Assembly: GCA_965116015.1 (NCBI GenBank)
Contig: OZ220477.1
Span: 558,001-622,000, forward strand
DNA from: S5-327 sp965116015
Lineage (GTDB): Bacteria; Chloroflexota; Dehalococcoidia; Lucifugimonadales; Australimonadaceae
Reading direction: 5' to 3'
DNA: 64,000 bases
A model generated the notes under the pieces. It saw nothing but the letters and a program-made list of their open reading frames with translations, ran no database searches and was not told the DNA's origin. The position numbers and the translations under genes were made by a program. Below, one piece after another: positions 8,241 through 16,982 of this stretch (its first letter is position 1; the number at the start of each line of letters is the position of its first letter).

Positions 8241-11068
8241 CGAGCATGCCGGATGATTACTACGACGTTCTCGGGGTAAGCCGGGGGGCGTCTAAGGATG
8301 CGATTCGGCGGGCGTTCTGGCGTCTTGCGAAGCTGCATCATCCGGACAGGAGCAAGGAGCCGGGGGCGGGAGAGCGGTTCAAGCGGATCTACGAGGCGTA
8401 CGACACTCTCATCGACCCGGAGAAACGGAAGGTGTACGACCGGATCTGGGATAGGTTGTATGCGAAACGGGCGCGCGAGGCGGAGACTGCGCGTCGCACG
8501 GAACGTGAGCGCGAGGAGGAGGCTCGGCGTCGCGCGGAACAGGAGCGTGAGGAGGCTCGGCGTCGTGCGGAGCGGGAGCGTCAGGCGGCGGACGCGGCGC
8601 GCCGTGCGGAACGGGAGCGTGAGGAGGCTCGGCGTCGTGCGGAACGAGAGAGGGAAGAGGCTCGGCGTCGTGCGGAGCAGGAGCGTCAGCGGGCGGAGCG
8701 AGAGCGTGAGGAGGAGACTGCGCGTCGCGCGGAGCGTGAACGCCAGGAGGAGGCTTGGCGTCGTGCGGAGCGTGAGGCGGAGGCTGCGCGTCGTGCGGAG
8801 CGGGAACGGCAGGCGGCAGAGGCTGCGCGTCGTGCGGAACGGGAGCGTGAGGAGGAGGCTCGGCGTCAGGCGGAGCAGGAGAGTGGGCGGGAGGGGGAAG
8901 AGGAGGCTGCGCATCGGGCGGAGCAGGAGAGGGAGGCGGATCGGCGGCAGGCGGAGTGGGAGAGCGGGGAGGAGGCTGCGCGGCAGGCGGAGTGGGGGAG
9001 CGAGGAGGAGACTACGCGGCAGGGGGAGCGGGAGAGCGGGGAGGAGGCTGCGCGGCAGGCGGAGTGGGAGAGCGGGGAGGAGGCTCGGTGGCAGGGGGAG
9101 CCGGAGGGTGAAGAATCCGGGCAGGCGCCGGAGACGGCCAAGCGGAGGGCAGGGTCTTGGGGGAAGGCGCTTGTTGGGGTGGGGGTTTTGCTGGGGTTAG
9201 GGGCTGTGATGGCGGCTATCAGCGTCGGGATCGGGAACGGGCAAACGACACGGGAGAGTCCGGACGGAGGGGGCAGTCCCGCGGCGGTTGTGGTTATCCC
9301 GACTTCGACGGCGACTCCGACGCCGCAGCCTACGCCAACGCTCCGCGTTCCGGAGGCGGTTCCGACGGCTACGCCTACCCCTGTGGCTACGGCTACTCCG
9401 ACGCCTACGGCTGCGCCCGCTCCTACAGCCACTCCCACGCCGACGCTCGCGCCTACGGCTAGCCTCGATTTTCTGACGGGGAGAGTGGGCTCGGCGCCGA
9501 ACAATGCGGATATTCCGCCGCTGGGGAATCCGGATGATTTGGAAGGCGGCACGAACGACTTGGTTGGGTGGTTCGATGCAAGGGGGGCTACGCCGATCAG
9601 AGCCGACCCGGGAGAGGAGGAGGATCCCCGGTGTTTGGAAGTGGGAGAGGGGACGCAGCACGTCAAGATTGCGTACAGCTGGGGCGGGGCGGGGGTGAAA
9701 GCGGTGGTCAGTCTCCCGATGCGGGGAGGCGGCATAGCAGGGTGGGGAGGCAGCATAGCAGGGTGGTACGAGGATATCGACTATTCCGCGGGAATCGGAG
9801 AGATTCAGCAGTTCTCTTACGGGTGGAGCGGCGATAACTGGGACAGGGAGTTCGTGGGTCTGCTCTGGAATGAGGGCGCTAGCCCGCAGGATGTCGACTA
9901 CTGGGACGGGCCTACGGAGGGCGAGATTACGCACGGGGAGATTATCGAGGTGTACTTCCGGGTTCCGGGGGGATCCACGTTCCCGGTGGACGTTACGATT
10001 GTGGCGAAGGGCCCGGGACTGAAGAACACGACTTATACGGTGGCGCTGTCGCGGAATTGCTCGGGACTGCCGCCCACGCCTACGGCCACAGCCACGCCTA
10101 CGGCTACTCCTCCGGCCCAGCGGAGAGTGTCGAGTTTGCCCATGCCGACGCTCGCTCCTACGGCTACTCCCACACCCGCGCCTACGGCTACGCCGACGCC
10201 GACAGCTACGTCTACGGCTTCGCCTACGCCAACTCCGACGGCTACGCCGACGCCGACGTTGTCGCCGGAGGAGCGGTTTGCGGATGTGAGCAGCGGGGCG
10301 TATCACACGTGCGGGGTGAGGGGGGACGGTTCTGCGGCGTGCTGGGGGTCTGATGAGGATAGCGAGTCGACGGCGCCGAGGCGGGAGCGTTATGCGGTTG
10401 TGAGCAGCGGGTGGTCGCATACGTGCGCGCTCCGCGCGGACGGTTCGCCGGACTGCTGGGGGTCGAATGATGAGGGGGAGTCGTCGGCGCCGTCTGGGGA
10501 GCGGTTCGTTGCGATCAGCAGCGGTTTGGATTACACGTGCGCGCTGCGGAGGGATGGTTCGGCTTTTTGCTGGGGTTCTAATCGCGATGGGAAGTCGCGG
10601 CCGCCGAGGGGTGAGCGTTTCGTGGCGATCAGTAGTGGTCAGCGGCATATGTGCGGTCTGAGGGGGGATGGTTCGGTTGTTTGCTGGGGATGGAATGGGT
10701 CTGGGGAGTCGACTCCGCCGACGGACAGGCGGTTTATGGCGATAAGCAGCGGGGCGGGGCATACGTGCGGTTTGGAGAGGGACGGGTCTGCGGTGTGCTG
10801 GGGGGAGGACGGCTCTGGGGAGTCGTCGCCGCCGAGGAGGGAGCAATTCAGGTCGATCAGTTGCGGGGTGTCGCATACGTGCGGGCTGAGGCGGGATGGT
10901 TCTGCGGTGTGCTGGGGGAGGGACAGTAGGGGGCAGTCGACGCCGCCGGAAGGTGAGCGTTTCGTGGCGATAAGCAGCGGGGCGAATCATACGTGCGGTC
11001 TGCGCGAGGACGGGTCGCTGGTTTGCTGGGGGGAGAGTTCTCACGGGGCGGCGACGCCGCCATCGTAG
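8237..11068 (+). CDS. J-domain / coiled-coil / transmembrane / RCC1-repeat protein
   Basis: A 943-residue protein with an unusual architecture. In order: a J domain with HPD (residues 4-70); a very long Arg/Glu/Ala coiled coil (about 78-295) of repeating RRAEREREE-type units; one membrane segment (about 307-330, ALVGVGVLLGLGAVMAAISV); a Thr/Pro linker; a domain of about 190 residues (about 410-610) of unknown type; a second Thr/Pro linker; and seven RCC1-like repeats of about 38 residues (about 676-943), each with HTCGLR-DGS-CWG and two Cys. Seven repeats could close one beta-propeller, and the paired Cys suit disulfides outside the cell. The layout implies an outside sensor or adhesin coupled to cytoplasmic Hsp70. 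It is translationally coupled to the preceding J-domain gene. Confidence 0.8.
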   Translation: MTSMPDDYYDVLGVSRGASKDAIRRAFWRLAKLHHPDRSKEPGAGERFKRIYEAYDTLIDPEKRKVYDRIWDRLYAKRAREAETARRTEREREEEARRRAEQEREEARRRAERERQAADAARRAEREREEARRRAEREREEARRRAEQERQRAEREREEETARRAERERQEEAWRRAEREAEAARRAERERQAAEAARRAEREREEEARRQAEQESGREGEEEAAHRAEQEREADRRQAEWESGEEAARQAEWGSEEETTRQGERESGEEAARQAEWESGEEARWQGEPEGEESGQAPETAKRRAGSWGKALVGVGVLLGLGAVMAAISVGIGNGQTTRESPDGGGSPAAVVVIPTSTATPTPQPTPTLRVPEAVPTATPTPVATATPTPTAAPAPTATPTPTLAPTASLDFLTGRVGSAPNNADIPPLGNPDDLEGGTNDLVGWFDARGATPIRADPGEEEDPRCLEVGEGTQHVKIAYSWGGAGVKAVVSLPMRGGGIAGWGGSIAGWYEDIDYSAGIGEIQQFSYGWSGDNWDREFVGLLWNEGASPQDVDYWDGPTEGEITHGEIIEVYFRVPGGSTFPVDVTIVAKGPGLKNTTYTVALSRNCSGLPPTPTATATPTATPPAQRRVSSLPMPTLAPTATPTPAPTATPTPTATSTASPTPTPTATPTPTLSPEERFADVSSGAYHTCGVRGDGSAACWGSDEDSESTAPRRERYAVVSSGWSHTCALRADGSPDCWGSNDEGESSAPSGERFVAISSGLDYTCALRRDGSAFCWGSNRDGKSRPPRGERFVAISSGQRHMCGLRGDGSVVCWGWNGSGESTPPTDRRFMAISSGAGHTCGLERDGSAVCWGEDGSGESSPPRREQFRSISCGVSHTCGLRRDGSAVCWGRDSRGQSTPPEGERFVAISSGANHTCGLREDGSLVCWGESSHGAATPPS

Positions 11069-11426
11069 GTTGAGGGCGGTGGTCGGGGGGTCGGGGATGG
11101 GGGATCGGTCTGGGGGCGCGGGGCTCGTGAGGGGTAGCGCAGCGGGGGGTTCCGCTTATGGGGGAACCGCAGGCGAGCGGGGGGATGGGTTGGGGGCAGG
11201 TCTGGGGTGCGGAGAGCGTGGGAGTAGCGCAGTGGGTGTTCTGCTTGCGGGGAACGCTAGGCGGGGTGGGTTGGGTTGGGGGGCGATTCTAGGGTCGATT
11301 GGGGAGTGGATGGAACGAGGTTCCGCGTTGTCGTGCGGGGGGCTATGAGGAGGGACGGGGGCGGGGGAGGGCTGGAGTTGCAGGCAGGCAGCGTTGTGGC
11401 GACCGGCTTGGGGGGCTTTTGAGGGG
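11069..11426. other. Intergenic region between convergent genes, with degenerate repeats
   Basis: No gene is supported. Two related segments (about 11122-11205 and 11215-11290) share GTAGCGCAGnGGG, a TTCYGCTTrYGGGGGAACn core and GGGTTGGG. The first also forms a small hairpin (GGTTCC...GGAACC). Function unknown. It could serve as a bidirectional terminator, but no T-run was seen. Confidence 0.4.
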
Positions 11427-12815
11427 TTATGCGAGGTTGAGGGGGACGGGGATCTGTCGTTCGAGGAGGATTTCGCGTCGCTCACGGGCGGATTGCATCA
11501 TTGCGAGCTGGACTTCGAGTGTGGCCATTCCCCATAGGCCGTCGTGGAAGATGGGGTGGCCGTTGACGATGCCGTTGTAGGCCTCGAGGAGTGTGGGGTC
11601 GCCCTGGTTCCGCTCGGCGGGGAGTGGTTCTTCGCGGAGGCCGTTGTCGTTGTAGACGTAGATTCCGTGGGGGGATTGGCGCAGGAGTCCGCGCTCGCAG
11701 GTGACGATGAGGAGTCCGAGGTCGCTTTGGAAGGGGGAACGCGGAGGAGGGTATGCGGCTTTGCTGGGGGGGCTGTGGGCGGGGGGCGGTTCTTGGAGTG
11801 GGGGCTGGGGAGAAGAGGAGGCGGCTTTGTTGGGGGCGCTGTTGGTTGGGGGCGGCTCTTGGAGGGGGGGCTCGGGAGCGGCGGGTTCCTGGTTTTGGGT
11901 GGGGAGAGTGGGGGAGGCGGTGGGGAGGCCTTGCATGCTGGCGATGCGCATCTGTTCTTTGGCTTGTTCCTGGTTCCATTGGCCGGCGTTGATGGCGTTG
12001 CGGATGCGGGCGCGGTCGGCGGCGTTTGCGCCGGGCTGCATTTCCCAGGGGAGGAGTTCGGCGGCGAGGAAGTAGCCGTAGGCGTTGTAGGCGATGGTGG
12101 CAGGGGCGCCGTTTTCGAATTCGAGGTAGGCGGCGTAGTAGCCGGGGGCTTGCATACGTCCGGGCATCCAGGCTCCGACGGAGCCTCGGACGCTGCGGAC
12201 GAGACCGCCTCCGAGGAATCGGAGGGAGTCGATCTGGTGGGGGGCCTGCCGGAAGGCGACGCCTCCGCCGCGGTTGGAGTCGACTTCTTCGGGCATTCTG
12301 GGGCGGAGCATCCAGTCGGTGAATGACATTACGTTCATAGCGCGGATGGGGCCGACTTCGCCGGAGCGGATGATGCGCCACATAGTTTGGACTGGGGGGT
12401 CGAAGGCGCGGGTGTGTCCGGAGAGGAGTTTGACGTTGTTGCGTTCTGCGGCGTGGACCATTCGGGCGGCTTCGTCGAGGGAGAGGGCCATTGGTTTTTC
12501 GACGACGATGTGTTTTCCGTGCTCGGCGGCGAGGATGGCGTGAGGGCAGTGGAGGTGGTTGGGGGTTGCGATCCAGACGGCGTCGACGTTGGGGTCGCGG
12601 CAGAGTTGTTCGGGGTCGGTGTAGGCGGCGCCGCCGAAGTCGCGCTGGAAGGCTTCGAGTCCTTGGGGTCGGAGGTCGGCGGCGGCGACGGCCTGGATGT
12701 TGGGGGTTTCGCGCATTGCGCGGAGGACTCCGCCGCCGGCGTTGCCGATGCCGATGACTCCGAATCGGAGGATGCGGGGGCGGTTGGGGTCGGGGGATGC
12801 GGGGGGCGTTTGCAT
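11427..12815 (-). CDS. Gfo/Idh/MocA-family NAD(P)-dependent oxidoreductase
   Basis: A 462-residue protein. Residues 16-140 are a Rossmann domain (LRFGVIGIGNAGGGVLRAM, then VDAVWIATPNHLH and GKHIVVEKPMALS, the EKP motif of the family). The second domain carries GGGVAFRQAPHQIDSLRFLGG with the family's catalytic-type histidine. Relatives include 4,5-dihydro-4,5-dihydroxyphthalate dehydrogenases, which would suit the Rieske oxygenases and the decarboxylase-like gene at 60.9 kb, but sugar dehydrogenase roles are equally possible. Between about residues 305 and 365 a Pro/Ser/Gln-rich insert contains a 22-residue unit (PPLQEPPP...KAA) present twice, an uncommon interruption of this fold. The start ATG has GGAGGTCC upstream. 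Confidence 0.82.
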   Translation of the reverse strand: MQTPPASPDPNRPRILRFGVIGIGNAGGGVLRAMRETPNIQAVAAADLRPQGLEAFQRDFGGAAYTDPEQLCRDPNVDAVWIATPNHLHCPHAILAAEHGKHIVVEKPMALSLDEAARMVHAAERNNVKLLSGHTRAFDPPVQTMWRIIRSGEVGPIRAMNVMSFTDWMLRPRMPEEVDSNRGGGVAFRQAPHQIDSLRFLGGGLVRSVRGSVGAWMPGRMQAPGYYAAYLEFENGAPATIAYNAYGYFLAAELLPWEMQPGANAADRARIRNAINAGQWNQEQAKEQMRIASMQGLPTASPTLPTQNQEPAAPEPPLQEPPPTNSAPNKAASSSPQPPLQEPPPAHSPPSKAAYPPPRSPFQSDLGLLIVTCERGLLRQSPHGIYVYNDNGLREEPLPAERNQGDPTLLEAYNGIVNGHPIFHDGLWGMATLEVQLAMMQSARERREILLERQIPVPLNLA

Positions 12816-13113
12816 AGCGGACCTCCAGGGGAGTGGGTGGGCAGGGAGCTGTTCGGCGTTTCCGTTCCGTCTCTGTCCCCGTCGAGGACAGTGCAGGCTC
12901 CAGGGTGTGCAGGGGCTCTGCTTGCGCTCCAGATTACCAGCCTGGAGGCTTGGCCTCGGTGGGTGGTAGGGGGCGCCCGACTAAATGCTCGTTGAGGGAG
13001 CGCGTGGCGAGTTGGCTCGGTGGGTGGGTAGGCGCTATCTGCTAGGATACGCCGGAAGAGACTATAGGAATGGAGGGAACGCTCGCCGGCGCGGCGGCGG
13101 GCGGCAGCGCGGA

Positions 13114-14712
13114 ATGCCGAGGATGACTGCAGGGCAGGCGTTGATCCGGTCGCTCTATCGGGAGGGGGTTCGGGTGGTGTTCGGGTTGCCGGGGGTTCAG
13201 ATGTATCACGCGCTGGATCCTATCTATGATGAGCCGGGGATGCGGTTCATTACGGTGCGTCATGAGCAGGCTACGGCGTATATGGCGGACGGGTTCACGC
13301 GGGCGGGAGGGGGGACGGGGACGGCGATGGTTGTGCCGGGGCCGGGGTTGCTGAATGCGTCGGCGGCTATCGGGACGGCGTATGCGGCGTCGTCTCCAAT
13401 CCTGGTGGTTTCGGGTCAGGTGCAGCGGGATCTGATCGGGGTTGAGCGTGGGGTTCTGCATGAGGTGAACGATCAGATGGATGCGATTCGTCCGGTGACG
13501 AAGGCGGCGTATCGCGTTATGGAGGCTGGGGATGTTCCGGGGGTTGTGCATGAGGCGTTCCGCCAGCTGCGGACGGGGCGTCCGCGTCCGGTGGAGATCG
13601 AGATACCGCCGGAGACGCTGGAGGAGGTTGCGGATATCGAGTTGCTGGAGCCGGGGGATTACCGTCGGGAGGCGGCGCCGGACGCGGAGGTTGAGCGTGC
13701 GGCGTCTGTGCTGGCGAGGGCGCGGAATCCGTTAATCTGGGCGGGGGGCGGGGTGATTTCGTCGGGGGGTTCGGAGGCGCTGTTGCGTGTTGCGGAGCAT
13801 CTTCAGGCGCCGGTGATGACGACGCACGAGGGGAAGGGGGCGATACCGGATTCGCATTATCTGAGCATGGGGTCGTTGAAGTCGCGGTCGGATGATTTCC
13901 GGGGTCATCTGCGGCATCATGATGTTTTTCTGGCGGTGGGGACGCGTTTTGCGACGGCGATGCTGGAGCACGATGCGAGGGTGGTTCAGATTGATGTCGA
14001 CGCTGAGGAGATCGGGCGCAATTATGCGGGGACGGTGGGGTTGGTTGGGGATGCGAAGGGGACGCTGGAGAAGCTTGGGGATGCGCTAGAGGGGGTTTGC
14101 GCGCCGGCGGCGAGCAAGCGGGAGTTGTTGGGGCGTCTGCGGGCGGCGCGGTTCGGGGCGGGGCTTCGCATCGAGCCTTTGGATTCGTATGTGAAGGCGG
14201 TGCGGGCTGCGATTCCGGAGGATGGGATTCTGGTTGCGGGGATGACGCAGGTGGGGTACTACAGCCGGTTGTTCTATCCGGTGGAGCGTCCGGGGACGTA
14301 TCTGAATTCGTCGTACTTCGGCAATCTGGGGTTCGCGTGGCCGACGGCGCTGGGGGCCAAGGTTGCGCAGCCGGAGAGGGCGGTTGTGTGCGTGTCGGGC
14401 GATGGGGGTTTTCTGTTCAATTCGCAGGAGCTTGCGACGGCTGTTCAGTGTGGGATCAATGCTGTGGCGGTGGTGTTCAACGATAATGCGTATGGGAATG
14501 TGCTGCGCGATCAGGAGCAGCGGTTCGATGGGCGGGTGGTGGGGGCGCGGTTGCATAATCCGGATTTTGTGAGGCTTGCGGAGGCGTACGGGGCGCGGGG
14601 GGTTCGGGCGGAGGATGCGCGGTCGCTGGAGGCGGCGATACGGGAGGGAATCGCGGCGGATCTTCCTACGCTGATAGAGGTTCCGATAGGGGCGGTTGAT
14701 TCTCCGTTGTAG
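13114..14712 (+). CDS. Thiamine diphosphate-dependent enzyme (acetolactate synthase-like carboligase/decarboxylase) 1
   Basis: A 532-residue protein with the three-domain layout of the acetolactate synthase superfamily. The N-terminal Pyr domain has FGLPGVQMYHAL and the cofactor-activating Glu in RHEQATAYMADGFTR. The middle domain runs from about 190 to 320. The C-terminal PP domain has VSGDGGFLFNSQEL...NDNAYGN, the ThDP/Mg motif GDG-x(n)-NDN. The substrate is unknown; benzaldehyde lyase, oxalyl-CoA decarboxylase and sulfoacetaldehyde acetyltransferase belong to the same superfamily. Met at 13114 or 13123 could be the start, and neither has a strong ribosome site. A TAGGAT at 13043-13048 may be the -10 element. 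The gene leads a same-strand run with the hydrolase-like and LLM genes. Confidence 0.85.
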   Translation: MPRMTAGQALIRSLYREGVRVVFGLPGVQMYHALDPIYDEPGMRFITVRHEQATAYMADGFTRAGGGTGTAMVVPGPGLLNASAAIGTAYAASSPILVVSGQVQRDLIGVERGVLHEVNDQMDAIRPVTKAAYRVMEAGDVPGVVHEAFRQLRTGRPRPVEIEIPPETLEEVADIELLEPGDYRREAAPDAEVERAASVLARARNPLIWAGGGVISSGGSEALLRVAEHLQAPVMTTHEGKGAIPDSHYLSMGSLKSRSDDFRGHLRHHDVFLAVGTRFATAMLEHDARVVQIDVDAEEIGRNYAGTVGLVGDAKGTLEKLGDALEGVCAPAASKRELLGRLRAARFGAGLRIEPLDSYVKAVRAAIPEDGILVAGMTQVGYYSRLFYPVERPGTYLNSSYFGNLGFAWPTALGAKVAQPERAVVCVSGDGGFLFNSQELATAVQCGINAVAVVFNDNAYGNVLRDQEQRFDGRVVGARLHNPDFVRLAEAYGARGVRAEDARSLEAAIREGIAADLPTLIEVPIGAVDSPL

Positions 14713-14726
14713 GGGGCGGCGCAGGG

Positions 14727-15515
14727 ATGACTGAGCCGATCACTATCGAGCTTGCGTACGGGTCTGTTGCGGCTTTGGCGTCGGGCGGGAGGGCGCTGGA
14801 GGGGGCTGGCTGGCGGACGCTGTACGTTCACGATGAGCTTGACTCGGGGTGGATTCCGTTTCTTGACTCGCTTGCGGAGCAGGGGGAGACGGTTGCTGTG
14901 GAGCTGCCGGGTTTCGGGGCTTCGGAGCGGTTCGAGTGGTTGGAGAGCGTCGACGATTACGCGTACCTGGCGGCCGACCTGGCGGACAAGCTTGGGGCGG
15001 ATGGCCGGCTGGCGCTTGTGGGGGCGGGTTTGGGGGGCTGGCTGGCGGTTGAGGCTGTTGTTCGGGGGGCGCGGGCGGATGCGCTGGTTGTGATTGGGGC
15101 TCCGGGGGTTGAGGTTCGGGGCGATCCGCCGGTTGATTATTTCGTGTTGTTGCCGGAGGAGCGGACGTCGCTGTTTTTCGATGCTCCGGAGCGCGCTCCT
15201 GCGGTGGACGAGGATAGGGCGGTGCGCAATGAGGGGACGACGGCGCGGCTTGTGTGGCAGCCGCGGTATGTGAATCCGGCGCTTGCGCGCCGGCTCCACC
15301 GGGTGAGGGTTCCGACGCTTGTTCTGTGGGGGGAGAACGACAGGTTTCTTTCGCGGGCGCACGGGGAGGCGATCGCGGAGGGGGTTGCGAGCGGGGAGTT
15401 GCGGGTTGTTCGGGAGTCGGGGAGTTTTCCGGCGCGCGAGAATCCGAGGGCGACGGGGGAGCTGGTTCGGGAGTTCATTGGGAGCCGTCTCGGGCTAGGG
15501 ACGGGCAGGGATTGA
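14727..15515 (+). CDS. Alpha/beta-hydrolase-fold protein lacking the catalytic nucleophile
   Basis: A 262-residue protein, 14 bases after the ThDP enzyme gene. The fold is recognisable: VELPGFGASERFEW, LVGAGLGGWLAVEAVV at the nucleophile elbow, VPTLVLWGENDRFL with the acid, and a C-terminal FPARENPRAT region. The elbow reads G-A-G-L-G where active relatives have G-x-S-x-G, and the segment that normally carries the catalytic His reads ESGSFPARENP with Ser instead. Only the Asp of the triad (GENDRF) remains. The protein is therefore probably not a Ser hydrolase; it may be a cofactor-free dioxygenase/decarboxylase-like or binding relative. Co-expression with the neighbouring carboligase and monooxygenase is inferred from spacing. 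Confidence 0.75.
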   Translation: MTEPITIELAYGSVAALASGGRALEGAGWRTLYVHDELDSGWIPFLDSLAEQGETVAVELPGFGASERFEWLESVDDYAYLAADLADKLGADGRLALVGAGLGGWLAVEAVVRGARADALVVIGAPGVEVRGDPPVDYFVLLPEERTSLFFDAPERAPAVDEDRAVRNEGTTARLVWQPRYVNPALARRLHRVRVPTLVLWGENDRFLSRAHGEAIAEGVASGELRVVRESGSFPARENPRATGELVREFIGSRLGLGTGRD

Positions 15516-15574
15516 AAGAGCCGGCGCACGTCGTTGGGGCGAGCCGTCGCGGGCTGGCGGGAGGGTAAGGCGCA

Positions 15575-16726
15575 GTGCAGTTTGTGTGTTTTCATCTGAT
15601 GCCGTGGCCGCGTCTTGACGCGTCGTTCGACGCGGAGCGTTCGGCGTGGGTTACGTACTCCAACGCGAACTACGATCCGGAGTTTGGGGTTGAGCTGTAC
15701 GGGCAGTATCTCGAGCAGCTGGTCTACGCGGAGGAGTTGGGGTTCGATGCGATCGCGGTCAATGAGCATCATCAGACTGCGTACGGGCTGATGCCGTCGC
15801 CTGATGTTGTGGCGTCGTATCTTGTGGGGCGAACGCGAAAGGCGAAGATTGCGATTCTGGGGAATGCGACTCCGTTGCGCGATCATCCGCTCCGCATCGC
15901 GGAAGAGGTGGCGATGCTGGACGTGATGAGCGGGGGGCGGATCATCAGCGGGTTTGTGCGGGGGATCGGTCCGGAGTATCACAATTTCTCGATGAATCCT
16001 GCGACTAGCCTGGAGCGATTCCGGGAGGCGCACGATCTGATTGTGGAGTCGTGGAGGCGTCCGGGGCCGTTCCGGTGGGAGGGTAAGCACTATCGTTTCG
16101 AGTATGTGAATCCGTGGCCGCGTCCGTTGCAGCAGCCGCATCCTCCGGTTTGGGTTCCGTCGCAGGGGAGCGGGGAGACGATTGAGTGGGCGGCGGAGCG
16201 GGGGTATACGTTCGTTGTTACGTTCACGCCGTTCCGCAATGTTGCGCGGTATATGGGTCAGTATCGGGAGGCGGCGCGGGGGTTCGGCTACGAGGCGCCG
16301 CCCGAGCGGATGGGGTGGGCGCTGCCGGTGTACGCGGGGGCGACGGACGAGGCCGCAGTGGCGGAGGCGCGTCCGCATGCGGAGTATCTGTTCAATCAGC
16401 TTGTGCGGCGTCCGTTGCCTGTGTTTTTCCCGCCGGGTTATCTGAGCGAGAGTTCGACGAAGGGGACGTTGCGCACGTTCTCGGCGATCGGGACGCGTCG
16501 CACGACGATCGAGCAGTTGAACGATAATTCGCAGGTTATCGTCGGTTCGGCTGAGACTGTGGCGCGGCGGCTGAGGGAGTGCGTTGACGAGTCGGGGATA
16601 GGCACGCTTGTGCTGCTGCCGCAGTTCGGGTCGATGCCGCACGAGCAGGCTGTGGGGAATATGGAGCGCATCGCGGAGCAGGTGATGCCTGCGCTCCGGG
16701 AGCACGTCAGCGCGGTGTATGGTTAG
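15575..16726 (+). CDS. LLM-class (luciferase-like) flavin-dependent oxidoreductase
   Basis: A 383-residue TIM-barrel protein starting at GTG 15575 behind GGGAGGG. Landmarks are GFDAIAVNEHHQTAYGLMPSP, ILGNATPLRDHPLRIAEE, MLDVMSGGRIISGFVRG and the C-terminal IVGSAETVARRLRE, all typical of bacterial-luciferase-like monooxygenases using FMN or F420. Such enzymes oxidise or cleave small organic molecules, and they are abundant in marine Chloroflexota. It is 59 bases downstream of the hydrolase-like gene on the same strand. The spacer contains a weak echo of that gene's 3' end (GAGCCGTCGCGGGCTGGCGG). Confidence 0.86.
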   Translation: MQFVCFHLMPWPRLDASFDAERSAWVTYSNANYDPEFGVELYGQYLEQLVYAEELGFDAIAVNEHHQTAYGLMPSPDVVASYLVGRTRKAKIAILGNATPLRDHPLRIAEEVAMLDVMSGGRIISGFVRGIGPEYHNFSMNPATSLERFREAHDLIVESWRRPGPFRWEGKHYRFEYVNPWPRPLQQPHPPVWVPSQGSGETIEWAAERGYTFVVTFTPFRNVARYMGQYREAARGFGYEAPPERMGWALPVYAGATDEAAVAEARPHAEYLFNQLVRRPLPVFFPPGYLSESSTKGTLRTFSAIGTRRTTIEQLNDNSQVIVGSAETVARRLRECVDESGIGTLVLLPQFGSMPHEQAVGNMERIAEQVMPALREHVSAVYG

Positions 16727-16982
16727 GGAGGGGGCAGCTTGAGAGTAGTCAAAGGAAGGGTTGACGGCGAGTTAGGAGCGGGGTTGGGGTAGGTCCACGC
16801 GTAAATGGATGTAGAATAGCGAGCAGGTTCTATATTCCTGACGCATGGCTAGTGGAAGGGCTTGGAATCCTCAACGACACAATCCTGCACCCAGCAAGAA
16901 CAGGGGGGCAGTTCGCGGGTCGGTCGGCTTCGGCGTGGCTGCGGTCGGCGGCGCGTTCGGAAGCGCGGGAATCGAGGGCGCA

